Below, in pieces: positions 24,220-32,024 of a stretch of DNA of 34,249 nucleotides (within the stretch, counting starts at the first letter, position 1; every line of letters starts with the position of its first letter). Source of the DNA: Lentisphaerota bacterium (GTDB lineage: Bacteria > Verrucomicrobiota > Kiritimatiellia > RFP12 > UBA1067); assembly GCA_012838435.1 (NCBI GenBank), contig DUPH01000122.1, forward strand, positions 1-34,249. Reading direction: 5' to 3'. Below the pieces are notes generated by a model. It worked only from the letters and a program-made list of their open reading frames with translations. It was not told the DNA's origin and made no database searches. The position numbers and the translations under genes are program-made.

Positions 24220-25884
24220 CTACCCCCGTGCCTCGTCGCTTTCGCGGATCTCGACCCGACGGATTTTGCCGCTGATGGTTTTGGGCAACTCCTTCACAAA
24301 CTCCACAACGCGCGGATACTTGTAAGGCGCTGTCACGTGCTTGACATGATTTTGCAGGGTCCGCGCCAACTCGTCCGAAGGCGTGTAACCCTTTGCCAGC
24401 ACGACGGTCGCTTTGACGATTTGGCCGCGGTCAGGATCTGGCACGCCGGTGATGGCGCACTCCAGTACTGCCGGATGTTCCAATAGAGCGCTTTCCACTT
24501 CGAACGGACCGATGCGGTAACCGGAACTCTTGATCACATCGTCAGCGCGTCCGACAAACCAATAGTAACCATCCGCGTCGCGCCAGGCCATGTCGCCAGT
24601 GTAATACACATCATCATGCCAGACCGAGCGCGTCAACTCAGCATCGCGATAATAGCCGTCAAACATGCCCAGCGGACGCATGATGTCGGTACGCACCACC
24701 AACTGCCCTTCTTCGCCGCATTCGCACGAGCGCCCATTCGCATCCAGCAGATCCAGATCATAGCCGGGCGACGCCATCCCCATTGAACCAGGCTTCGGTT
24801 GCATCCAAGGGAAGGTAGCTGCCACCACCGTCAATTCGGTCTGTCCGTAGGCTTCGTACAGTTTCAGCCCGGTCCCTTCCAGAAACTTCTGGTAGACCTC
24901 GGGGTTGAGCGGTTCGCCGGCGACCACGCAGTGACGCAGTTTGGAAAAGTCGTAATTGGAGAGGTTCTCTTTGATGAAATAGCGGTACATCGTGGGAGGA
25001 GCGCAGAAGGTCGTGACCCCGTACTTGACGATCACATCCAGCACAGCGCGCGCACGAAAGTGCTCCATATCGTAGACCATCACCGCACATCCGACCATCC
25101 ACTGGCCGTAGATCTTGCCCCATGCCGCTTTGGCCCAGCCGGTTTCCGCAACGGTCAGATGCAGGCCGCCCTCGACGCATCCCTGCCAGTATTTCGCGGT
25201 GACCAGATGGCCGAACGGATAGAAGAAATTGTGCCGCACCATCTTGGGCATGCCGGTGGTGCCGGAGGTGAAGTAAAGCAGCATGATATCGCCGGCGCCG
25301 GTCTGACGCGCGCAGTCCGCTTCGTCCAGCGTATCGGAGGCCGCTGCCATGCAAGCATCAAAATCCACCCATTCCCCGCACTCACCGCGCGGTTGCACCA
25401 AAGCCCGCAGTCCGATCTCGACTTCTGCGGCAGCCTGTTCCACCGCCTCGCGCAGCGAGGGCTCATCCACCGCGACAATCGCCTTCACGCTGGCGGCCTT
25501 GACGCGGTACACCACATCTTTCTTCATGAGCTGTGTCGTGGCGGGAATGGCGATCGCGCCCAGCCGGCAAAGTCCCAGCAGCGCAAACCAAAACTCATAG
25601 CGCCGCCGTAGGATCAGCATCACAGCGTCGCCCTTGCCAATGCCCAGTGTCTTGAAGACGTTGGCTGCGCGCTTGCTTGCGCGCGCGATGTCGACCATCG
25701 TGAAGACCCGCTCATCTCCTTTGTCGTCACACCAGACCAACGCGCGGCGCTCTGGGTCCGCAGCCGCGATCTCGTCAACCACATCGAACGCGAAATTGAA
25801 ACACTCAGGCACGTCCACCTTGAACGTGCTGCAAAACTCCTCTTGAGACGCGAAGGTGTCTTTGTCGAGCCACCGGCACTTCAT
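24220..25884 (-). CDS. AMP-forming acyl-CoA synthetase
   Basis: The enzyme activates an organic acid to its CoA thioester via an acyl-adenylate. Core motifs are all present: LLYFTSGTTGMPKMVRHN (phosphate loop), YEAYGQTELTV, YYTGDMAWRDADGYYWFVGR with DDVIKSSGYRIGPFEVE (hinge), and the catalytic Lys in LPKTISGKIRRVE. The sequence is closest in pattern to medium-chain or aryl acyl-CoA synthetases. Two adjacent ATGs exist; AAGGAG is only two bases from the first, so I use the second (25884). It sits in one operon with a 2-oxoacid:ferredoxin oxidoreductase. That suggests it works on the acyl-CoA/acid pair produced by that enzyme, for example branched-chain or aromatic acids; the substrate is inferred. 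Confidence 0.93.
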   Translation of the reverse strand: MKCRWLDKDTFASQEEFCSTFKVDVPECFNFAFDVVDEIAAADPERRALVWCDDKGDERVFTMVDIARASKRAANVFKTLGIGKGDAVMLILRRRYEFWFALLGLCRLGAIAIPATTQLMKKDVVYRVKAASVKAIVAVDEPSLREAVEQAAAEVEIGLRALVQPRGECGEWVDFDACMAAASDTLDEADCARQTGAGDIMLLYFTSGTTGMPKMVRHNFFYPFGHLVTAKYWQGCVEGGLHLTVAETGWAKAAWGKIYGQWMVGCAVMVYDMEHFRARAVLDVIVKYGVTTFCAPPTMYRYFIKENLSNYDFSKLRHCVVAGEPLNPEVYQKFLEGTGLKLYEAYGQTELTVVAATFPWMQPKPGSMGMASPGYDLDLLDANGRSCECGEEGQLVVRTDIMRPLGMFDGYYRDAELTRSVWHDDVYYTGDMAWRDADGYYWFVGRADDVIKSSGYRIGPFEVESALLEHPAVLECAITGVPDPDRGQIVKATVVLAKGYTPSDELARTLQNHVKHVTAPYKYPRVVEFVKELPKTISGKIRRVEIRESDEARG

Positions 25885-25900
25885 CATTGCTCCTTTGTTA

Positions 25901-26455
25901 TTAGGCGGTGATCATCGCCAGAAAAGTGACGGGCTCACTGCCGTCGGCGCGCATGCCGTGCGGTACCGTCGCGTTAAAATAGATGCTGTCGCCCGGCTCC
26001 AGCAACAGCGTGTTCTCCCCGATGGTCAACCGCAGCCGCCCTGACAACACATAGTTGAACTCTTGGCCGGGATGCGCGTTGAGATGGGTCTCCTTGAGGG
26101 ACGGCTCCACCGTCACGATGAAGGGCTCCATCACCTTGCCGGCAAAGCGCGCGCCCAGCGCCTCGTAGTGATAGACGTGGCGGCGCGCGATGATCGGCCC
26201 CGTCCCCTTGCGCGTCACATGAAAGGTCTTGGCGTGCGCGTCGCTCCCGGTCAGCAGCACCGTCACATCTACCTGATAAAAAGCCGCCAGTACCGACAGA
26301 TAGCTCACCGACACATCTGCCTCGCCGGCTTCATAACTCAAGTATGCATCGACGGTCACGCCGGTTTCGGAGGCGACGGCCTCCGGCGTCAGATCAGACG
26401 CATCGCGCAATCCCTTGATCCGTTCCGCAATCAACTGCCGTTGGTTGTTGGTCAT
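25901..26455 (-). CDS. XRE-type HTH regulator with C-terminal cupin sensor domain
   Basis: The 184-residue protein has an N-terminal helix-turn-helix (about 5-62; GLRDASDLTPEAVASETGV and AYLSYEAGEADVSVSYLSVL) and a C-terminal cupin barrel (about 115-184; HPGQEFNYVLSGRLRLTIGE, LLLEPGDSIYFNATVPHGMR). GGAGGG lies before the ATG. Regulators of this build usually sense a small metabolite in the cupin barrel. Its place between the oxidoreductase and the acyl-CoA synthetase genes suggests it controls this operon in response to a 2-oxoacid, acid or CoA ester. This gene set also occurs together in Bacteroides-like anaerobes, as I recall. Confidence 0.9.
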   Translation of the reverse strand: MTNNQRQLIAERIKGLRDASDLTPEAVASETGVTVDAYLSYEAGEADVSVSYLSVLAAFYQVDVTVLLTGSDAHAKTFHVTRKGTGPIIARRHVYHYEALGARFAGKVMEPFIVTVEPSLKETHLNAHPGQEFNYVLSGRLRLTIGENTLLLEPGDSIYFNATVPHGMRADGSEPVTFLAMITA

Positions 26456-26492
26456 CGTTCCCTCCTCCGTTCCGGCTTCCGCCGCTAACAGG

Positions 26493-27908
26493 TCACAGCT
26501 TCAGGTTCTCGTCCATCCACGTCTCAGCTTCACGTAGCAGCAGGCGGTTCTTTTCAACTAGCGCGGGCTTGCCTTTGAAACTGGCGTCCAGCGCCGTTGT
26601 CAGACTCTCGTTGTTCAATCCGGTCACGCCCAGCTTCGCCAGAGCCGCCAGCATCATCGTGTTGGCCGCTTTGGGCACGCCCATCTTGATCGACAGATCA
26701 ATGGCCGGCATCGAGATCACCCGCACGCCTTCGGGCGCGGCGACCGTCAAGGGCACCGTGGCATCCACGATCACCGTGCCGCCGGGCTTGACGTCCTTGA
26801 CAAACCGCTCATACGAAGGCTGGTTCATACAGACCAACACGTTCGGCTGGTCCACCGAAGGCGAGCCGATCGGGTGCCCTGAGATGACCACCGAACACGC
26901 CGCCGAACCGCCGCGCTGCTCTGGCCCGTAGGTGGGGAACCACGTGGTGAACCGCTTCTCAAGGCGCGCGGCCTCCGCCACGCAGATACCGAGGCTCAGG
27001 ATGCCCTGACCGCCGAATCCGGTGAATTTCAGGCGCAGTTCCTTAAAGCTGTCGTCCACCTCGGCCTTCGGTGCTTGATGCTGATCCATGTCGCGGAAGA
27101 AATCGTCTACCGCAGGCGTTTCAGGCAACGCCGGCCGCGCACACGCAGTCGCGCTCTCATCACGCAGGCAACCGAGCGGGAACTCCTTCTCCATCTGCTC
27201 CATGCAGAAGAGCGCCGCCTTGACCGAATTCACCCCCATGTTGGTCGGACAAGGTGAGATCACCTCCACGAAGGCATACCCCTTGCCGTCACGCTGAATC
27301 TCCAAAGCCTTGCGGATCGCGCGTTTCGCCTGCATAATCCGCCGGGTGTCCGCCACCGAAACCCGCTCGATATAGACCGGTGCCTTGAGTTGGTTCAAAA
27401 CCTCGCAAACATGAAGCGGATAGCCAGCGGTCAGCGGGTCGCGCCCGAACGGCGAGGTCGCGGTCTTCATACCCTCCAGCGTGGTCGGCGCCATTTGGCC
27501 GCCGGTCATGCCGTAAATCGCATTGTTGACGAAAAAGGCCGCCATGTGCTCACCACGGCTCGCGGCCTGAAAGGTGTTGTTGAAACCGATCGCGCCCAGA
27601 TCGCCGTCGCCCTGATAAGAGACAACCACCGCGTCGCGCCGCACGCGATTAATCGCCGTGCCCACCGCAGGCGCGCGCCCATGCGCGGCGCCCACGTTAC
27701 CGCAGTCCCAATAGTAATAGCCAAACACTGCGCACCCGATGGGGTTCACGATGACCGTGCGGTCTTGGATGCCCAGATCCACCATCGCTTCCGTGATCAA
27801 CTTGTGGATGATACCGTGGCCGCAGCCCGCACAATAGTGCGTCGCGCGCGTCTGCTTGCCGCTACGGCAGAAGACCTCGTACATGCCCTCTGTTTTCTTC
27901 TCTTTCAT
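26493..27908 (-). CDS. 2-oxoacid:ferredoxin oxidoreductase, fused beta and gamma subunits
   Basis: The enzyme oxidatively decarboxylates a 2-oxoacid to acyl-CoA with ferredoxin as acceptor. Residues about 1-240 are the thiamine diphosphate-binding beta subunit: [28 protein letters not shown] and the cofactor motif [16 protein letters not shown] linker (about 250-290) leads to the gamma subunit (about 290-471), beginning [20 protein letters not shown], with [17 protein letters not shown]. In many organisms these are separate genes, so this is a beta-gamma fusion. The start overlaps the alpha gene stop by four bases (ATGA). The substrate (2-oxoglutarate, branched-chain or aryl-pyruvate) cannot be read from sequence alone. 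Confidence 0.93.
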   Translation of the reverse strand: MKEKKTEGMYEVFCRSGKQTRATHYCAGCGHGIIHKLITEAMVDLGIQDRTVIVNPIGCAVFGYYYWDCGNVGAAHGRAPAVGTAINRVRRDAVVVSYQGDGDLGAIGFNNTFQAASRGEHMAAFFVNNAIYGMTGGQMAPTTLEGMKTATSPFGRDPLTAGYPLHVCEVLNQLKAPVYIERVSVADTRRIMQAKRAIRKALEIQRDGKGYAFVEVISPCPTNMGVNSVKAALFCMEQMEKEFPLGCLRDESATACARPALPETPAVDDFFRDMDQHQAPKAEVDDSFKELRLKFTGFGGQGILSLGICVAEAARLEKRFTTWFPTYGPEQRGGSAACSVVISGHPIGSPSVDQPNVLVCMNQPSYERFVKDVKPGGTVIVDATVPLTVAAPEGVRVISMPAIDLSIKMGVPKAANTMMLAALAKLGVTGLNNESLTTALDASFKGKPALVEKNRLLLREAETWMDENLKL

Positions 27909-28972
27909 GAAATCACCTGCTTCTTCATCGCTGCGCGGGCCGCTTCGACCACATCAGCCACGGTCATCACCATGCCGCCCATCCGGTTGCAGAGTCCCAC
28001 CTCTTGGTGCCGCCCGCCGACCGTGGCAAGCGCGAGGATCACATCATTGTAAAACTGCCCGGCACTCAGTTCAACCACCATCGCCCGGCGGCCGAGCAGC
28101 GTCGTGCTCAACGCCTCATCCGGGAACGGACTGAGCGTCAAGGGGCGGAACACGCCGGCCTTCACGCCCTCGGCCCGCAGCGCTTCGGCGGCCGTGCGCG
28201 CGATGCGACTGCAAATTCCGTAGGCCACCAACACGATCTCCGCATCGTCGCACAGATACGCCTCGTGGCGCGCGTCAGCCTGCATCGCAACGTACTTGGC
28301 CTGCAAACGCAGATTGTGCGCCTCCTGCGCCGGCGCGTCCAGATAGATCGACGTGATCAGATTCTTGCGCGTCTCGGGGGTGCCGTGTACTGCCCACCCC
28401 GACGTGTCGGGCCGCGGTTGCTCGCGCTCCGGCAGCACCAGCGTCTCCATCATCTGCCCCAGCAGTCCGTCGGCCAGCACAATCGCCGGCGTCATGTGCT
28501 TAAAGGAAAGCTCAAAGGCGCGCATCGTCAGATCGCACATCTCCTGCACACTGGCCGGCGCCAGCACCACGCACCGGTAATTCCCGTGGCCGCCGCCCTT
28601 GACCGCCTGATTGTAGTCGCCCTGTTCGGGGTACACGTTGCCGAGCCCCGGCCCGGCGCGCATGATGTTGACGATCACGCCCGGCAGGTTGGCACCCGCC
28701 ATGTAGGAGACGCCCTCCTGCATCAGGCTCATGCCCGGGCCCGAGGTCGCCGTCATCGAGAGGCGTCCCGCCGCCGCCGCGCCATAGACCATGTAGATCG
28801 ACGCCGTCTCGCACTCAGCTTGCAAGAACTCGCGTCCCACCGAAGGGAACCAACGCGCCGCCGCATGCGCAATCTCGCTGGCCGGTGTAATGGGATACCC
28901 GAAATAGACATCGCAACCGGCGTAGAGTGCGCCAATCACGACCGCTTCATTACCTTTAACAAACTTTGTCAT
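27905..28972 (-). CDS. 2-oxoacid:ferredoxin oxidoreductase, alpha subunit
   Basis: This is the alpha subunit, carrying the pyrimidine-binding half of the thiamine site: [20 protein letters not shown] at the N-terminus, [20 protein letters not shown], and a C-terminal domain [19 protein letters not shown]. The ATG at 28972 gives 355 residues and puts the conserved [11 protein letters not shown] at the start. A GTG at 28999 would add nine residues but is buried in a hairpin. The order ferredoxin, alpha, beta-gamma fits VorCBA or KorDABC-type operons. It overlaps the fused beta-gamma gene by four bases. Confidence 0.92.
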   Translation of the reverse strand: MTKFVKGNEAVVIGALYAGCDVYFGYPITPASEIAHAAARWFPSVGREFLQAECETASIYMVYGAAAAGRLSMTATSGPGMSLMQEGVSYMAGANLPGVIVNIMRAGPGLGNVYPEQGDYNQAVKGGGHGNYRCVVLAPASVQEMCDLTMRAFELSFKHMTPAIVLADGLLGQMMETLVLPEREQPRPDTSGWAVHGTPETRKNLITSIYLDAPAQEAHNLRLQAKYVAMQADARHEAYLCDDAEIVLVAYGICSRIARTAAEALRAEGVKAGVFRPLTLSPFPDEALSTTLLGRRAMVVELSAGQFYNDVILALATVGGRHQEVGLCNRMGGMVMTVADVVEAARAAMKKQVIS

Positions 28973-28992
28973 CGTTCCGTGTTCTTTCTCTC

Positions 28993-29011
28993 CGGACACC
29001 TTTTGTGTCCG
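28993..29011 (-). promoter_or_regulatory. 7-bp hairpin between the ferredoxin and alpha-subunit genes
   Basis: CGGACAC (28993-28999) is complementary to GTGTCCG (29005-29011) around a 5-base loop. It sits inside the operon, 21 bases before the alpha-subunit ATG. With no T-run it is more likely an mRNA stability or translation element than a terminator. Confidence 0.45.
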
Positions 29012-29023
29012 CGCGCATCCGCG

Positions 29024-29266
29024 CTACGGTTTCTGGATCGTAATCGCATACGGCTCGGGGCAGTTGTAGAAACAGATCGCACATCCCGTGCAGCCCTCGC
29101 CCACATACTCCGCCGGTTTGACGCCCCGGCTATTCATCCGGTCGGCCAGCCGCAGACATTTTTGGGGACAAGCTTCCACACAGCGTCCGCAGCTCTTGCA
29201 CTCATCGGCCGTGATCACTGGACGCGGCAGCGCCGATCCAACTTTTTCTTTCTCAGTGTCGGACAT
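29024..29266 (-). CDS. 2-oxoacid:ferredoxin oxidoreductase, ferredoxin-like delta subunit
   Basis: This is an 80-residue protein with two [4Fe-4S] motifs: [12 protein letters not shown] near residue 23 and [12 protein letters not shown] near residue 59. It passes electrons from the thiamine active site to free ferredoxin. GAGGAG lies just before the ATG. It is the first gene of the minus-strand operon running to about 22069. Confidence 0.93.
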   Translation of the reverse strand: MSDTEKEKVGSALPRPVITADECKSCGRCVEACPQKCLRLADRMNSRGVKPAEYVGEGCTGCAICFYNCPEPYAITIQKP

Positions 29267-29358
29267 TCCGTCTCCTCACCTCGCAACAGGTCTAAAAAAA
29301 TTGGGCGACAGTTTGCCACTTTTACGCCCTTCACGCAAGCCATCTCTCCAAGTTTCCA

Positions 29359-29387
29359 TTGCATTGCCCTGCTCGGAAGGGTATGGT
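29359..29387 (+). promoter_or_regulatory. Candidate promoter of the short-chain dehydrogenase gene
   Basis: TTGCAT (29359-29364) and TATGGT (29382-29387) are 17 bases apart, about 75 bases before the ATG at 29462. In the leader, TCGCGGG (29397-29403) pairs with CCCGCGA (29438-29444) just before the ribosome binding site AAAGGAG. The 195-base gap must also hold the promoter of the divergent oxidoreductase operon, which I cannot place. Confidence 0.3.
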
Positions 29388-29461
29388 TTAAAGGTCTCGC
29401 GGGTGATGGTTTTTTGTTCCGCTTTTTGATTTGAACCCCCGCGACGAAAGGAGCATTCACA

Positions 29462-30511
29462 ATGATGACAACGAAAGTTTTGCCCGCCCTACGCGGATTC
29501 ATGGCCCAAGACCGCGACCTGCCCCGTCTCGAACGCGTCGAACCCGACGGCACAGAGCCCGCCGTTTCGATCCCGTCAGACTGCAATGACGTGCTGGCCG
29601 TGTTGCGCGACCGCCTTCCTGCCGACGCGCGACGCGTCACGATCGAATCGCTCGGCACCTACGCGGCTGTGTCCGCCACTGCCAAAGGACGTGCCACAGG
29701 CAAGATCGCAGTGGTCACCGGCGCCGCACAGGGCTTCGGTCTGGAAATCGCGACTGATCTCGCCGCACAGGGTGCCTGGGTGGCGCTGGCCGACATCAAC
29801 GCGGAAGGTGTCCAGAAGGCAGCCGCAAAGATTAATGCCGAGTGCGGACGTGACGCCGCCATCGGTGTGGCCGTGAACGTGACAGACCCCGACTCGATCG
29901 CGGCGGCACTGGAGTGCGTCGTGGCGACATTCGGCGGGATCGACCTCTTCGTTGCCAACGCAGGCGTGTTGCGCGCGGGCAGCGTCAAAGAAATTCCCGT
30001 CAAAGATTTCGATTTCGTCACCAACGTGAACTACAAGGGATATTTCCTCTGCGTTCAAAATGTAGCCCCGATCATGGCGCTCCAGCATCGTGCCGCGCCG
30101 CAGGCGTGGTTCGACATCATTCAGATCAACAGCAAATCCGGTCTGGTCGGCTCCAACAAAAACGGGGCCTACGCCGGCTCCAAGTTCGGCGGCATTGGAC
30201 TGACGCAAAGTTTCGCGCTGGAACTGGTCGAGGACGGCATCAAGGTCAACTCGATCTGCCCCGGCAACTTTTATGACGGCCCGCTCTGGTCCGATCCCGA
30301 AAAAGGACTCTTCAGACAATACCTCGACAGCGGTAAAGTGCCCGGCGCGAAAACCTTCGCCGACGTCAAGCGCTTCTACGAGTCAAAGGTGCCGATGCGC
30401 CGCGGCTGCACCACGCCGGATGTGATGAAGGCCCTCTATTATCTGATGGAGCAGGCCTACGAAACCGGACAGGCGATTCCCGTCACCGGCGGGCAGGTCA
30501 TGCTGGCGTAA
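29462..30511 (+). CDS. Short-chain dehydrogenase/reductase with a 75-residue N-terminal extension
   Basis: AAAGGAG lies eight bases before the ATG. From about residue 80 a standard SDR domain follows: KIAVVTGAAQGFGLEIATDL (TGxxxGxG nucleotide loop), an Asp at the end of strand 2 (VALADIN) that favours NAD(H), VANAGVLRAGS, and the catalytic Ser, then Tyr and Lys (INSKSGLVGSNKNGAYAGSK). The family resembles sorbitol-6-phosphate 2-dehydrogenases and the dehydrogenase half of rhamnulose-phosphate aldolase fusions. The extension (DCNDVLAVLRDRLPADARRV, then TIESLGTYAAVS) has no motif I know and could be a remnant of such a fusion. A sugar or sugar-phosphate substrate is likely but not proven. Confidence 0.9.
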   Translation: MMTTKVLPALRGFMAQDRDLPRLERVEPDGTEPAVSIPSDCNDVLAVLRDRLPADARRVTIESLGTYAAVSATAKGRATGKIAVVTGAAQGFGLEIATDLAAQGAWVALADINAEGVQKAAAKINAECGRDAAIGVAVNVTDPDSIAAALECVVATFGGIDLFVANAGVLRAGSVKEIPVKDFDFVTNVNYKGYFLCVQNVAPIMALQHRAAPQAWFDIIQINSKSGLVGSNKNGAYAGSKFGGIGLTQSFALELVEDGIKVNSICPGNFYDGPLWSDPEKGLFRQYLDSGKVPGAKTFADVKRFYESKVPMRRGCTTPDVMKALYYLMEQAYETGQAIPVTGGQVMLA

Positions 30512-30587
30512 TCGCGGGCGATAAAAAAAATACACTTCGGCCTTGCATTCCCCGCCTTCGATCTGTTAAGGTGTCTCGTATTCAAGA

Positions 30588-30664
30588 GCGCCTCTAGCTC
30601 AATTGGATAGAGCATCTGACTACGGATCAGAAGGTTGCAGGTTCAACTCCTGCGAGGCGCGCCA
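30588..30664 (+). tRNA. tRNA-Arg (anticodon ACG)
   Basis: This is a full cloverleaf. Acceptor GCGCCTC (30588-30594) pairs with GAGGCGC (30654-30660). The anticodon stem is TCTGA/TCAGA with loop CTACGGA, anticodon 30622-30624. The T arm is GCAGG-TTCAACT-CCTGC, and the CCA end is encoded (30662-30664). A34 is normally edited to inosine by TadA. A weak promoter (TTGCAT at 30543) may lie upstream. Confidence 0.97.
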
Positions 30665-30679
30665 GAAGCAAAACCAGAT

Positions 30680-30756
<77 letters not shown>

Positions 30757-30764
30757 ATTTTCGG

Positions 30765-30807
30765 CCTCGGTTTTTTGGGGACCCTCCCAAACAAACCGAG
30801 GTTTTTT
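30765..30807 (+). terminator. Intrinsic terminator after the tRNA pair
   Basis: CCTCGGTTT (30765-30773) pairs with AAACCGAGG (30793-30801), with a further small pairing inside (TTTGGG/CCCAAA), followed by six T (30802-30807). It begins nine bases after the tRNA CCA end. Confidence 0.9.
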
Positions 30808-30847
30808 ATTCCCCGGATACATAAAAACCAGGCTCTGGAATATCTCA

Positions 30848-30886
30848 CACAAAGGCACCAAGGCCGCAAAGGGGTTGCTTTGCGGC
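30848..30886. repeat. CACAAAGG-type repeat followed by a 9-bp hairpin
   Basis: Three related units (CACAAAGGC, ACCAAGGC, CGCAAAGG) occupy 30848-30872. The last is the left arm of a perfect hairpin, GCCGCAAAG (30863-30871) with CTTTGCGGC (30878-30886). It lies in a 242-base stretch between the tRNAs and ruvB that otherwise shows only the palindrome at 30928-30959. Confidence 0.6.
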
Positions 30887-30927
30887 TATTCAAAACTCCC
30901 AAATCCCGGCCCCCAACTTCTCCCTGA

Positions 30928-30959
30928 GTGCGATTCAGTCTCATGGAACCGAATCGTGC
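30928..30959. repeat. Imperfect copy of a dispersed GTGCGATTC palindrome
   Basis: GTGCGATTC (30928-30936) can pair with GAATCGTGC (30951-30959) with two G-T wobbles around a 14-base loop. A perfect, longer version lies at 34096-34132. Each copy has a nearby TCCCAAA unit of the heptamer repeat (30898-30904 and 34076-34082). Confidence 0.5.
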
Positions 30960-30998
30960 CCTTCCAAAAGCCCCGCTTTTCTGGCATGATAATCACCC

Positions 30999-32015
30999 AT
31001 GCAGACACGCCCCTCAGAAGAGTTTAACCAACGCAACGCTTCGTTCGACAATCGATTGCGCCCAACCCGCTTTGCCGACTTTGTCGGACAGCAGAAAGTC
31101 CGCGACCGGTTGATGCTTGCCGTCGAGGCCGCCCGCCAGCGCGGCGAGGCGCTCGACCACGTCCTGCTTTCCGGTCCGCCCGGCCTCGGCAAAACCACAT
31201 TGGCCTTTATCCTCGGCGAAGCGATGGGTGTTGCGGTCAAGACCACCTCTGGCCCCGTGATTGACAAACCGGGTGATCTTGCGGGATTGCTGACAAGCGC
31301 CGAACCGGGCAGCATCATTTTTATCGACGAAATCCACCGGATGCAACGTACCGTGGAGGAGTATCTCTACTCCGCGATGGAGGACTTTGTGATCGACATC
31401 ATGATCGATCAAGGTCCCAACGCACGCTCGGTGCGTCTGGAACTGCCGCGTTTTACACTGGTAGGTGCCACCACGCGCAGCGGCTTGATCTCGGCACCGC
31501 TGCGCTCGCGTTTCGGTATCGCCAACCGGCTGGACTATTATCACGCTGACGAACTGGCCACGATCATCGAACGCTCCGCTGCCAAGTTGGAGGTGGAGAT
31601 TGAACCGGATGGCGCGCGTGAAATCGCCTTCCGTGCTCGCGGCACACCGCGTATCGCCAACAACCTGTTGCGCCGCGTGCGTGATTTTGCCCAAGTGCGT
31701 GCCGACAACTGCATCACGCAGGAGGTCGCCGCAGAAGCGCTCGCGTTGCTGGAAATCGACCCGCGCGGTCTCGACGAGATGGACCTGCGCATCTTGGAGA
31801 CGCTGGTCCTAAAGTTCAACGGCGGACCGGTAGGCCTCAATACCATCGCGGTGTCGGTCGGCGAAGAGCCTGACACGATTGAAGAGGTCTACGAGCCGTT
31901 CTTGATTCAGGAGGGCTATCTGGAGCGTACCCCGAAGGGGCGTCTCGCCACGCCTGCCTGCTACAAGCGGCTCGGCGTCATGCCCGCCGCGCGTCAGAAT
32001 GAGTTGGACCTGTAA
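30999..32015 (+). CDS. ruvB: Holliday junction branch migration helicase RuvB
   Basis: RuvB is the hexameric AAA+ motor of the RuvAB complex. The 338-residue protein matches the family throughout: [18 protein letters not shown], Walker [10 protein letters not shown] (59-67), Walker [10 protein letters not shown] (about 106-114), [20 protein letters not shown] with the arginine finger, and a C-terminal winged helix ([20 protein letters not shown]). No ribosome binding site is visible before the ATG. A -10-like GATAAT (30988-30993) ends only five bases upstream, so the mRNA may be leaderless. ruvA and ruvC are not adjacent. The stop is nine bases from the end of the convergent lyase gene. Confidence 0.97.
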   Translation: MQTRPSEEFNQRNASFDNRLRPTRFADFVGQQKVRDRLMLAVEAARQRGEALDHVLLSGPPGLGKTTLAFILGEAMGVAVKTTSGPVIDKPGDLAGLLTSAEPGSIIFIDEIHRMQRTVEEYLYSAMEDFVIDIMIDQGPNARSVRLELPRFTLVGATTRSGLISAPLRSRFGIANRLDYYHADELATIIERSAAKLEVEIEPDGAREIAFRARGTPRIANNLLRRVRDFAQVRADNCITQEVAAEALALLEIDPRGLDEMDLRILETLVLKFNGGPVGLNTIAVSVGEEPDTIEEVYEPFLIQEGYLERTPKGRLATPACYKRLGVMPAARQNELDL

Positions 32016-32024
32016 GCGCGAATG

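Noticed and set aside
28004-29434. 476-codon open frame on the plus strand across the oxidoreductase alpha and ferredoxin genes
   Set aside because: It is antisense to well-recognised genes and its His/Arg-rich product is typical of a reverse-frame shadow in GC-rich DNA.
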